A stretch of 20,664 nucleotides of DNA from a virus, in IMG/VR virus record IMGVR_UViG_3300044634_000281, positions 1 through 20,664 of that record; one strand, 5' to 3'. Under the pieces are notes generated by a model. That model searched no databases. It was not told the origin of the DNA and was given only the letters and a program-made list of their open reading frames with translations. Positions 1 through 5,594 of this stretch are shown in pieces. Made by a program: the position numbers and the translations under genes. Within the stretch, counting starts at the first letter, position 1; each line of letters opens with the position of its first letter.

Positions 1-590
1 ATACAGATGAGGCAGTTGAGAAACACTTAGCTGATTTGAAATCAATGGAATCTGAAAGCATGGACGCAACAGATAAAAAATTCTTGAACGAGCGAATTGC
101 TGGTATCAGTAAAGGAGTTGGTATCATCTATGTTGGTGGTAACTCAGATATTGAGCAGAAAGAAAAGTACGACCGAGTTGACGATGCGGTGAGAGCAGTA
201 GCGGCAGCAGTTGAGGACGGTATTTTGCCAGGCGGTGGAATTGCATTGGCAAACTGTGCTGACGAGATTTCTCACAGATATTCTGACAAGTCGCAAAACT
301 TTATGGCAGCCGTTAGTATTTTAACAAACGCTTTGATTGTACCATTTACGCAAATCATGTTGAACGCAGGGGAAGACCCAAAAGCAATCGGTCAGACGAT
401 ACTTGAGAAGCACGATTTGTTTTTCGGGTATGACGCTAAGAACAGAGTCTTTGGCGACTTGATGAAGTTAGGTGTAGTTGACCCAACGAAAGTAACTAAG
501 AGTGCATTAATTAACGCTGTGTCGGTAGCTACAACAATTGTAAGTACTGAGGCAATAGTAACAAATATGAGAGATGAAAGCAGTAAATAA
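1..590 (+). CDS. groEL: GroEL-type chaperonin, C-terminal part (5' end outside window)
   Basis: Group I chaperonin (Cpn60/GroEL), which folds proteins in an ATP-driven ring chamber. The frame is open from base 3 with no start codon before the window edge, so about 195 C-terminal residues are visible: the end of the apical domain, the second intermediate segment and the equatorial domain. Visible GroEL landmarks are the RIAGISKGVG stretch, RVDDAV (its second Asp, at about 183-185, matches ATPase residue D398 of E. coli GroEL), the PGGG nucleotide-binding turn and VVDPTKVTKSAL (its Asp matches D495). The protein ends shortly after the TEAIVTN segment and lacks the GGM-repeat tail of most bacterial GroELs. 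The stop overlaps the start of a GroES gene by 17 nt, which suggests translational coupling. Surrounding genes are phage genes, so this is a phage-borne copy. Family assignment is very secure; the clients are unknown. Confidence 0.95.
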   Translation, partial: TDEAVEKHLADLKSMESESMDATDKKFLNERIAGISKGVGIIYVGGNSDIEQKEKYDRVDDAVRAVAAAVEDGILPGGGIALANCADEISHRYSDKSQNFMAAVSILTNALIVPFTQIMLNAGEDPKAIGQTILEKHDLFFGYDAKNRVFGDLMKLGVVDPTKVTKSALINAVSVATTIVSTEAIVTNMRDESSK

Positions 591-834
591 ATTTTTGTTG
601 GTTAATAAGATTGTCGAGGAGAAGAAAGGCTCCTCTGGTCTTATTTTAACGGGGGAGGACGTTAATAAAAATAGGTATCAGAACGGTATTGTTTGCGAGG
701 CTGTTGGTAATTTGGTTGACTTTGTGAAAGAGGGCGACAAGATTATGTTCGACCAAGCGAACTCGCATGAGGTGATGATTGACGGAATGATGTACACGGT
801 AATTCAAGAGCGTGACGTAGTGGTAGTATTGTAA
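574..834 (+). CDS. groES: GroES-like co-chaperonin
   Basis: Co-chaperonin that caps the GroEL ring. At 86 residues it is slightly shorter than the usual 95-100. The N-terminal KFLLVNKIVEE strand is followed by a mobile-loop-like segment, KGSSGLILTG, that matches the E. coli loop KSAGGIVLTG; the LIL tripeptide would be the GroEL-docking IVL equivalent. Next come G-I-V-C-E-A-V-G-N, the KEGDKIMF strand and a final RDVVVVL strand, the normal order of the GroES beta barrel. The roof loop seems shortened. The ATG lies inside the 3' end of the chaperonin gene (17-nt overlap), so the two are almost surely co-translated in similar amounts. The gene pair strongly supports the call despite low sequence identity. 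Confidence 0.88.
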   Translation: MKAVNKFLLVNKIVEEKKGSSGLILTGEDVNKNRYQNGIVCEAVGNLVDFVKEGDKIMFDQANSHEVMIDGMMYTVIQERDVVVVL

Positions 835-853
835 ATAATTAAAAATAAATAAA

Positions 854-1114
854 ATGGGACAGTACAGAAAAAAACCAGTAGTAATTGATGCAGTTCAATA
901 TGATGGTAATTTTAGATGTTTGGATATATTTAGTATTCGAGATGTAGGCGATTTCAAGGCAAAAAAAGAAGATGATGGTTCTCCGTATTTACTTATACCT
1001 ACTCTTGAGGGAGACATGAAAGCATCAGTAGGTGATTACATAATCAGAGGAGTAAAAGGAGAATACTACCCTTGCAAACCTGAAATCTTTGAAATCACTT
1101 ACGAAAAAGTGTAA
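854..1114 (+). CDS. Small conserved phage protein (PCKPEIFE type)
   Basis: An 86-residue protein that starts with RKKPVVIDAVQYDG and ends with the block GDYIIRGVKGEYYPCKPEIFE. This N- and C-terminal pattern is common in small proteins of unknown function from many tailed phages and prophages; the C-terminal block is the most constant part. It has no signal peptide or membrane segment and should be cytoplasmic. The start is preceded by an A-rich AAATAAATAAA leader without a Shine-Dalgarno sequence, as is usual in Bacteroidota. It lies 19 nt after the GroES stop and 6 nt before the next frame, in one transcription unit. The function is not known. Confidence 0.75.
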   Translation: MGQYRKKPVVIDAVQYDGNFRCLDIFSIRDVGDFKAKKEDDGSPYLLIPTLEGDMKASVGDYIIRGVKGEYYPCKPEIFEITYEKV

Positions 1115-1120
1115 CTCAAA

Positions 1121-1303
1121 ATGTGTTACTTTTGCGATAAAAACGCCATGATAAAAGAAGGATGCGAAACTTACCCATCAAAAGCAACAATGAAGGCTCA
1201 CGAAGCTAAAGAAAGCAAGAGCACTGAGAAAAAAGAAGATTTGATGTCTAAGATGAGAACAGCAACGCCAAAAACGTTGACGTTCGGTAGAAGAAAGAAG
1301 TAA
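1121..1303 (+). CDS. Small basic hypothetical protein
   Basis: A frame of 60 codons if the first ATG is used, or 51 if translation starts at the ATG at 1148. The first nine residues contain a Cys-x-x-Cys pair. The rest is Lys/Glu/Ala rich, probably helical or disordered, and ends in a strongly basic Gly-Arg-Arg-Lys-Lys tail. A TAnnTTTG box (1127-1134) overlaps the longer start, which would favour the internal start if that promoter is used, but no good upstream TTTG accompanies it. The gene is followed at once by a terminator hairpin. No family recognised; a small nucleic-acid-associated role is conceivable only from its charge. Confidence 0.5.
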   Translation: MCYFCDKNAMIKEGCETYPSKATMKAHEAKESKSTEKKEDLMSKMRTATPKTLTFGRRKK

Positions 1304-1307
1304 AAAG

Positions 1308-1333
1308 AAACCCAGATTAATAGTCTGGGTTTT
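1308..1333. terminator. Bidirectional terminator between convergent genes
   Basis: A perfect 9-bp stem, AAACCCAGA paired with TCTGGGTTT, around a 7-nt loop. The right arm runs into a short T run and the left arm is preceded by an A-rich run, so it can terminate transcription from both directions. It lies 4 nt after the stop of the plus-strand 60-codon gene. The stop codon of the minus-strand gene is in the loop (1317-1319), so one hairpin serves both convergent genes. Confidence 0.85.
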
Positions 1334-1853
1334 CTCGTTTTATCTTATTCTCTCTAATTTTTTTGTTCATGTCCTTGATTGACATAGCGGTCACTTTATC
1401 TGTATATCGCTCACGCTTAAAGATAGGGTTGTTTCTGGGCATCTCCGCTAGTTCTTCCTCACCGTTCAACACTTTATAGATTTTGGTAATCATAAGTCTA
1501 GCGTTTCTAGTAAGCTCATATCTAGGGTAGTCGCCATTTCTTGACCAACCTTTGTACCATGCGTGGATATATCCCTCTTTCTTCATTCTTGTAAAACGCC
1601 CAGGTTCCCATCCGAATATATTACCGTACTTCTGAAAGTCAGTATAAAAGAAAAGCCCTTCGGAATAAAGAAAGAACAGCATATCTAAATCTTGCTGAGA
1701 TATACCGTATTTCATAGTTGCCCACCGCATAACAATCTTGTGATATTTCAGGTAGTCATATTTAGGTTCTCTCCGTATGTACGTTCTAATTAATTTTTTA
1801 ACAACTTTTTTTGGTTTGCCCATTTTACAATTATATTCTGCGAATTTAAACAA
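1317..1853 (-). CDS. Probable winged-helix DNA-binding protein
   Basis: The only gene read on the minus strand here. It encodes 178 residues from the first ATG, or 168 from the ATG at 1823, which opens with the more usual MGKPKKVVKK. The centre (about 55-135) has a winged-helix pattern: helices around ISQQDLDMLFFLYSE, FTDFQ-like and RFTRMKKEGYI segments, then a turn with WSRNGDYPRYELT, which resembles a wing strand, and a long final helix with the ARLMITKIYKVLNGEE run. The C-terminal tail is basic. Related proteins occur in Bacteroidota phages as predicted MarR-like or wHTH proteins (from memory). It diverges from tnpB across 40 nt and could be a regulator acting on the palindrome at 1860-1874. 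Fold call moderate; the role is inferred. Confidence 0.6.
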   Translation of the reverse strand: MFKFAEYNCKMGKPKKVVKKLIRTYIRREPKYDYLKYHKIVMRWATMKYGISQQDLDMLFFLYSEGLFFYTDFQKYGNIFGWEPGRFTRMKKEGYIHAWYKGWSRNGDYPRYELTRNARLMITKIYKVLNGEEELAEMPRNNPIFKRERYTDKVTAMSIKDMNKKIRENKIKRENPDY

Positions 1854-1859
1854 ATATTC

Positions 1860-1874
1860 TATTTTGTCAAAATA
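1860..1874. promoter_or_regulatory. Palindrome in the divergent intergenic region
   Basis: TATTTTG-T-CAAAATA is a perfect 7-bp inverted repeat with a one-base centre, in the 40-nt gap between the minus-strand winged-helix gene and tnpB. It contains a TTTTG that could be part of the upstream promoter box for tnpB. It could be an operator for the neighbouring DNA-binding protein or a left-end hairpin of the TnpB element (6-bp stem, 3-nt loop). Neither reading can be settled from sequence alone. Confidence 0.4.
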
Positions 1875-1880
1875 ATATTG

Positions 1881-1888
1881 TATATTTG
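1881..1888 (+). promoter_or_regulatory. Bacteroidota-type -7 box before tnpB
   Basis: TATATTTG matches the TAnnTTTG consensus of Bacteroidota primary-sigma promoters exactly. It lies 4 nt before the tnpB ATG at 1893, so the transcript would be nearly leaderless. The nearest upstream TTTG (1863-1866) is only 14 nt away, shorter than the 20-21 nt seen at the best promoters in this window, so strength is uncertain. Confidence 0.4.
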
Positions 1889-1892
1889 TAAT

Positions 1893-3041
1893 ATGTTTAA
1901 AGCATATAAATACCGAATTTCACCAACTGATTCTCAAAAAGAATTGATTGCCAAACATATTGGCAGTAGTAGATTCGTGTATAACCTTGCTTTAGAAACA
2001 AAGAATGCCGCATATATAGGCTCTAAAATAAATTTATCCCCTTTTGATTTAACAAAACAATTACCTGAATTAAAAAAAGAATGTGAATGGTTGAAAGAAG
2101 TTAATAGCCAATCATTACAGCAATCAATACATAATATGGACATTGCTTTTAAGAGATTTTTTAAAGGTGCTGGTTTCCCTAAGTTCAAGAAAAAATCAAA
2201 TAGAGGTAGTTTTTCTATTCCTCAAAAAGTAATAGTTAAAAATAATTTACTTTTTATTCCTAAATTTAAAGAAGGAATAGATATTATTTTACATAGGGAA
2301 ATAAAAGGAACAATAAAAAGTGCAACAATAAGTGTCACTCCAACAGGAAAACATTTTGTTTCAATATTAGTTGATAGTAATACTGAAAGACCATTAAAAG
2401 CATCAGTAGATGAAAGTACTACTATCGGGGTCGATTTAGGAATTAAAAATTTTGCAATTATTTCTAATGGTGATGTTTTTGAAAATCCTAGATTTTTACA
2501 AAAAGCACAAAATAAATTAAGATATGCAGAAAGGAAATATTTAAAGCATAAAGGGAAAAAGACAAGACAACGTCTTGATTTAATGCATGAAAAAATAGCA
2601 AATAAACGCAAAGATTTTTTACACAAAACATCCACTAAATTAATTCGTGAGAATCAAACAATTTGTTTAGAGGATTTAGCAGTAAGTAGTATGTTAAAAA
2701 ACCATAAATTAGCACAAGCTATAAGTGATGCAAGCTGGTCTACTTTTGTAAATATGTTAAAATACAAATCTGATTGGTATGGGAAAAACATTTTACAAAT
2801 AGGACGTTTTGCCCCATCGTCTAAAACTTGTTCTTGTTGTGGATATATATACAAAAAACTAACGCCAAGAGATAGAGAATGGACTTGCCCTAAGTGCAAA
2901 TCTATTCTTGAAAGAGATGTTAATGCTGCTATAAATATTAAATCATTTGCTCTTAAAAATATTTTGAGTGGGGAACACACTCTTAAAAATCAAGGTAAGT
3001 TGCCAACATTGGTTGGAGCATTGACCCTTGAAGCTTATTAA
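1893..3041 (+). CDS. tnpB: TnpB RNA-guided nuclease (IS200/IS605 family)
   Basis: A 382-residue TnpB, of normal length. TnpB is the RNA-guided DNA nuclease of IS200/IS605 elements and the ancestor of Cas12. The start is placed at the ATG giving MFKAYKYRISP, the usual TnpB opening; an upstream TTG would add five residues. An N-terminal helical domain (FVYNLALETKN) is followed by the RuvC core with all three acidic positions: Asp in GVDLGIKNFAI, Glu in ICLEDLAV and Asp in ERDVNAAINI. The zinc ribbon has two Cys-x-x-Cys pairs (CSCCG and CPKC). Nothing suggests decay, so it should be active. There is no TnpA nearby. It appears more AT-rich than the surrounding phage genes, with more AGA arginine codons, consistent with recent arrival. 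Its guide RNA would be expected from the 3' end of the gene and the element's right end. Confidence 0.95.
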   Translation: MFKAYKYRISPTDSQKELIAKHIGSSRFVYNLALETKNAAYIGSKINLSPFDLTKQLPELKKECEWLKEVNSQSLQQSIHNMDIAFKRFFKGAGFPKFKKKSNRGSFSIPQKVIVKNNLLFIPKFKEGIDIILHREIKGTIKSATISVTPTGKHFVSILVDSNTERPLKASVDESTTIGVDLGIKNFAIISNGDVFENPRFLQKAQNKLRYAERKYLKHKGKKTRQRLDLMHEKIANKRKDFLHKTSTKLIRENQTICLEDLAVSSMLKNHKLAQAISDASWSTFVNMLKYKSDWYGKNILQIGRFAPSSKTCSCCGYIYKKLTPRDREWTCPKCKSILERDVNAAINIKSFALKNILSGEHTLKNQGKLPTLVGALTLEAY

Positions 3042-3068
3042 GTCGCTTTTGCGTAATAGGTAGTTCAC
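3037..3068 (+). ncRNA. Candidate TnpB element right end / guide-RNA 3' scaffold
   Basis: The tnpB stop lies inside a hairpin: ATTA (3037-3040) pairs with TAAT (3054-3057) and CGC with GCG, with an unpaired AGT on one side and a TTTT loop. Short subterminal hairpins with a bulge are typical of IS200/IS605 ends, and the guide RNA of TnpB normally comes from this part, with the guide in the flanking DNA. A TTCAC pentamer at 3064-3068 is a possible cleavage boundary. The exact end is a guess, since no empty site or second copy is available. Confidence 0.35.
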
Positions 3069-3072
3069 TATA

Positions 3073-3105
3073 TTTGTGGAGATAATATTAAAATCATTAT
3101 ATTTG
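3073..3105 (+). promoter_or_regulatory. Bacteroidota-type promoter for the 3114 gene
   Basis: TTTG at 3073-3076 and TATATTTG at 3098-3105 are 21 nt apart, an excellent match to the TTTG / TAnnTTTG promoter of Bacteroidota. The start codon follows 8 nt later. The upstream TTTG is itself the end of another TATATTTG (3069-3076), which has a TTTG 17 nt before it (3048-3051, in the loop of the TnpB-end hairpin), so two promoters may be interlocked. Confidence 0.75.
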
Positions 3106-3113
3106 CAATTAAT

Positions 3114-3311
3114 ATGCAAGTTCGGATATTAAAAGCTCATAAGGGCATTGGCGACAGTATCGAGGCGGCAATAAAAGTTGCTAAAATTGATAAAGTAGTT
3201 GGTGCAATTACAAATGCAGTTGGAATAGAGGACTGTGGATGTGATAAACGAAAAGAGAAACTAAATAATCCTGATTTGTTGATAAATAAAATATTCTATG
3301 GGCAAGAGTGA
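3114..3311 (+). CDS. Small conserved phage protein (GIGDSIE / CGCDKRKEKLN type)
   Basis: A 65-residue protein with an N-terminal KGIGDSIEAAIKVAKIDKVV helix region and a C-terminal EDCGCDKRKEKLN motif containing a Cys-Gly-Cys. Proteins with the same order (G-x-GD, an amphipathic helix, DCGC-x-KRKE-x-LN) are common in phages of Bacteroidota; their function is not known to me. The Cys pair could bind metal or help assembly, but this is inference. It is the first gene after a strong promoter and heads a run of small co-directional genes; its end overlaps the next gene by 14 nt. Confidence 0.7.
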   Translation: MQVRILKAHKGIGDSIEAAIKVAKIDKVVGAITNAVGIEDCGCDKRKEKLNNPDLLINKIFYGQE

Positions 3312-3558
3312 ATCGTCTAAGTATTACGCAGAGAATCCTAAGGCAGCAGCTAAGAAAAGGGCGTATCAGCGTGATTACAATAAGAAGCCAGGACAGTCGG
3401 AATATCGTTCTGAATTAAATACTGAAAGACGTAAGAGAGGTATTTATGGCAAGGGTGGTCCTGATATGTCGCATACAAAGAAAGGAACGTTGGTCGCTGA
3501 GTCGCCATCAAAGAATAGAGCACGAAATGGTGCAAATGGAAAGAGTACTAAAAAATAG
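3298..3558 (+). CDS. Small basic phage protein (SHTKKG / NRARNGANGKSTKK type)
   Basis: An 86-residue, very basic, glycine- and lysine-rich protein, probably mostly disordered. It begins with SESSKYYAENPKAAAKK, has an RSELNTERRKRGIYGKG centre and ends with NRARNGANGKSTKK. This arrangement is a recurring small-protein family in large marine and T4-like phages as well as in phages of Bacteroidota (from memory); its function is not established. High positive charge suggests contact with DNA or acidic virion proteins. It overlaps the previous gene by 14 nt. Confidence 0.65.
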   Translation: MGKSESSKYYAENPKAAAKKRAYQRDYNKKPGQSEYRSELNTERRKRGIYGKGGPDMSHTKKGTLVAESPSKNRARNGANGKSTKK

Positions 3559-3564
3559 AAAGAT

Positions 3565-3828
3565 ATGAGCAATTTAAAATTACAAGTAGGACGAGCATTG
3601 GCTGTTATACCAAATGATGATGAAGATATTTATTTCGTTGGTTCGGAAGCTGAGAAAGTTATACCTGCCGTTCTTTACGTTGGAGTAGGGGGCAACTTGA
3701 GAGTACTTACAGCTGGAGGAGATGACGTTGTTTTTTACAACTTAAATGACGGTGTATTCTTGCCTGTCAATGTAATAAGAGTTTTTGCGGAAGACACTAC
3801 TGCTGACAGTATTGTAGCACTTTGGTAA
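3565..3828 (+). CDS. Small virion protein, spike-base (Rcc01079)-like
   Basis: An 87-residue all-beta protein. Its pattern is GRALAVIPNDDEDI, then PAVLYVGVGGNLRVLTAGGDDVVF, then GVFLPVNVIRVFAEDTTADSIVALW. This order (GRA-A, LYVG-GG, FLPV-V-RV, TTA-I-ALW) matches the family of the gene transfer agent protein RCAP_rcc01079, named a spike base protein, and many related prophage proteins. Hence a small structural protein at a fibre or spike base is likely. It lies 2 nt before the adhesin gene at 3830, which fits a base-plus-adhesin pair. Recognition is by eye. Confidence 0.6.
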   Translation: MSNLKLQVGRALAVIPNDDEDIYFVGSEAEKVIPAVLYVGVGGNLRVLTAGGDDVVFYNLNDGVFLPVNVIRVFAEDTTADSIVALW

Positions 3829-3829
3829 T

Positions 3830-4636
3830 ATGTCGTTACAGATATCCATATCAAATGTTATAGGTAATCCTGACCTTCGGGAGACACCTCCTGTAACAAA
3901 TACTCCGTTCATATCTGAGTGGAAGACGACAGCTATTGACGAAACTATAACCCTGCCATATCAAACAAATGGCGGTTATAACGGAACAATTGATTGGGGT
4001 GACGGAGAAACATCTGTAAATAAGTATGGAAATAGAACTCATACTTATAAGTTTCCTGGGACATATACGATTACAATAAGTGGTAAAGTTAGAATATTTA
4101 GATTTTCAAATGCTGGTGATAAAGATAAATTATACCGTATTTTTCAATGGGGTAGTCAATTTGATATTGGAGTAGGTGGAGCACATTTTCATGGTTGCTC
4201 AAATCTTGATTTATCAGAAGTAGTAGATGTACTTATATTATATAGACCAAATCAATTATCTAATACTAGGAATTTTAATAATATGTTTAGAGATTGTACT
4301 GCTCTAACAACAATCAATAGATTTGACGAATGGGACACATCTAGGATTATTTTCATGGAGGGTTGTTTCAGAAGTGCTACCTTGTTCAATCAAGATATTG
4401 GAGATTTAAACATTAGCAACGTAACAAATTTCACAAACTTTATGTTGGGCAAAACAGATTCTGATTTCTCAACAGCAAATTATGACGCTTTGTTAATAGG
4501 TTGGGCATCAAGACCAGTTCAACCAAACTTATCAATTAACTTTGGTACAATTAAAAGAACAGCTGCATCAACGGCAGCAAAATCAGTATTAACAAGTGCT
4601 CCAAATAATTGGACAATAGTAGATGGAGGGATATGA
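3830..4636 (+). CDS. BspA/DUF285-like adhesin with a PKD-like domain
   Basis: A 268-residue protein, probably exposed on the virion and involved in receptor binding. Residues about 35-85 resemble a PKD-type beta sandwich, with the IDWGDGE motif and HTYKFPGTYTITISG. Residues about 145-210 have the leucine-rich BspA/DUF285 pattern: NFNNMFRDCTAL, EWDTSRIIFMEGCF, then LFNQDIGDLNISNVTNFTNFM. The C-terminus has the usual cap of this family: NYDALLIGWAS and NNWTIVDGGI. Proteins of this type in Bacteroidota are surface adhesins, and phages often carry short versions. It lies between a probable spike-base protein and a small protein often seen near tail fibres; its stop overlaps the next start as ATGA (4633-4636). 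There is no visible signal peptide, as expected for a virion protein. Confidence 0.75.
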   Translation: MSLQISISNVIGNPDLRETPPVTNTPFISEWKTTAIDETITLPYQTNGGYNGTIDWGDGETSVNKYGNRTHTYKFPGTYTITISGKVRIFRFSNAGDKDKLYRIFQWGSQFDIGVGGAHFHGCSNLDLSEVVDVLILYRPNQLSNTRNFNNMFRDCTALTTINRFDEWDTSRIIFMEGCFRSATLFNQDIGDLNISNVTNFTNFMLGKTDSDFSTANYDALLIGWASRPVQPNLSINFGTIKRTAASTAAKSVLTSAPNNWTIVDGGI

Positions 4637-4800
4637 GATATTTTTTAGCACATAATGGGATTGACGTTTTTTGTTGCGGACAATTAGAGGAAGGTTCAGA
4701 GGTCGTAACAGGTCAACCACATTTAGAGTTCTTTGATGAATTAGAAGGACTGACGGACAGATTAGCTGAGTATGGACAAGAAAAACCTGAAGAGCTATGA
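4633..4800 (+). CDS. Small phage protein next to the adhesin
   Basis: A 55-residue acidic protein starting at the ATG of an ATGA overlap with the adhesin gene; an upstream TTG in the same frame is unlikely. It contains RYFLAHNGIDVFCCGQLEEG followed by VVTGQPHLEFFDELE. Short proteins with this layout (YF-AYNG-DVFH-G-L, TTGQP-L) are frequent beside phage tail-fibre genes. The function is unknown; a chaperone or a small cap protein for the adhesin would fit its position but is unproven. It overlaps the next gene as ATGA at 4797-4800. Confidence 0.7.
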   Translation: MRYFLAHNGIDVFCCGQLEEGSEVVTGQPHLEFFDELEGLTDRLAEYGQEKPEEL

Positions 4801-5045
4801 CAGAATTTGTAACACTTGCGAAAAAATACGGAGGATTTGGAGTTATAGCCATATGGTTATTTATGACAAACAAGCGTGTTGACGTACTAGAGACTGAATT
4901 ACAGGCTTGCAATGACTCCAGAGTAAATATATATCGTGAGTTAACACGACCGATAACAAAAAGACAAGAAGAAAATAGATTGCCATTATTTGCAATTATA
5001 ACGCAACCAATAACCCTTAAAAACATAGAAGATGAAAGAGCTTAA
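4797..5045 (+). CDS. Small membrane protein with coiled coil, possible lysis protein
   Basis: An 82-residue protein with one N-terminal membrane segment (about residues 11-23, GGFGVIAIWLFMT), a helical charged region with a heptad-like RVDVLETELQ run, and a variable tail. One N-terminal anchor plus a coiled coil is typical of Rz-like spanins or of small holin accessory proteins. Position supports a lysis role: the next gene encodes a two-helix membrane protein and an endolysin follows two genes later. There is no lipobox and no recognised family, so the exact class is open. Confidence 0.6.
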   Translation: MTEFVTLAKKYGGFGVIAIWLFMTNKRVDVLETELQACNDSRVNIYRELTRPITKRQEENRLPLFAIITQPITLKNIEDERA

Positions 5046-5307
5046 AAATTTGAATGTATTACAAAGAATGGCAGAACCAACGCCAGACAAATCTAAAAAG
5101 ATTGGTAAAATCGCAACCGCAGTAGCTGGTGCAATGGGAGTACTTTTAACTTTTGGTGGAGTTACAGCACCACTAGGTGTTGCAATTATTTGCGGTGTCG
5201 GTGCAGTAAGTACTGGTGTCGCAGTGTATCACGGTCAGAAGGTCGAGATTAATGGTGGTAAGCCTAATTTCTTGGCACAACTATTTCAGGTCCTAACAAA
5301 GAAATAA
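5032..5307 (+). CDS. Putative holin (two membrane segments)
   Basis: A 91-residue protein with a charged N-terminus, then two hydrophobic glycine/alanine-rich segments at about residues 25-45 and 48-66 separated by a short VTAP turn, and a basic C-terminus (KPNFLAQLFQVLTKK). This size and hairpin topology fit class II-like holins, which form the membrane holes that start lysis. It overlaps the upstream membrane protein gene by 14 nt and is two genes before the M15 endolysin. No sequence family was recognised; the call rests on topology and position. Confidence 0.6.
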   Translation: MKELKNLNVLQRMAEPTPDKSKKIGKIATAVAGAMGVLLTFGGVTAPLGVAIICGVGAVSTGVAVYHGQKVEINGGKPNFLAQLFQVLTKK

Positions 5308-5308
5308 G

Positions 5309-5581
5309 ATGGCAAAGTCAGTATCTTTATCAATTAAAAGAGGAGAGAAATCTAAAAGTGGAGGTTTGACTCAAAAAGGTGTTGATAAATACAACAGAGA
5401 GACAGGTTCAAAATTAAAAATGGCAGTCACGACACCTCCATCAAAACTAGACCCTGACAGTAAGGACGCTAAGAGAAGAAAATCTTTCTGTGCTAGAATG
5501 TCAGGAATGCCTGGACCAATGAAGGACGAAAAAGGAAGACCGACAAGAAAGGCTCTCAGCTTGAAGAAATGGAATTGTTAA
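5309..5581 (+). CDS. DUF6321-like small phage protein
   Basis: A 90-residue basic protein. It contains [20 protein letters not shown], then [35 protein letters not shown] at the C-terminus. The [17 protein letters not shown] block is nearly invariant in a widespread family of phage proteins (I believe DUF6321) found in phages of many hosts. Its function is unknown; the two cysteines in the conserved end may bind metal. Its place between putative holin and endolysin is recurrent in phage genomes but does not show a lysis role. Confidence 0.8.
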   Translation: MAKSVSLSIKRGEKSKSGGLTQKGVDKYNRETGSKLKMAVTTPPSKLDPDSKDAKRRKSFCARMSGMPGPMKDEKGRPTRKALSLKKWNC

Positions 5582-5594
5582 TAAAAAAAATAAG

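Noticed and set aside
1127-1134. TACTTTTG as a promoter for the 60-codon gene
   Set aside because: It matches TAnnTTTG but has no TTTG at 17-22 nt upstream (nearest is 35 nt away) and lies in a continuous gene run.
1934-2980. Three open frames on the minus strand across tnpB (1934-2188, 2222-2635, 2654-2980)
   Set aside because: They are antisense to a full, well-recognised TnpB frame, with Phe/Leu/Ser/Ile-rich products typical of the complement of a Lys/Asn/Glu-rich AT-rich gene, and match no family.
4589-5026. A 145-codon minus-strand frame over the lysis genes
   Set aside because: It opposes two plus-strand genes linked by ATGA overlaps and shows no domain.
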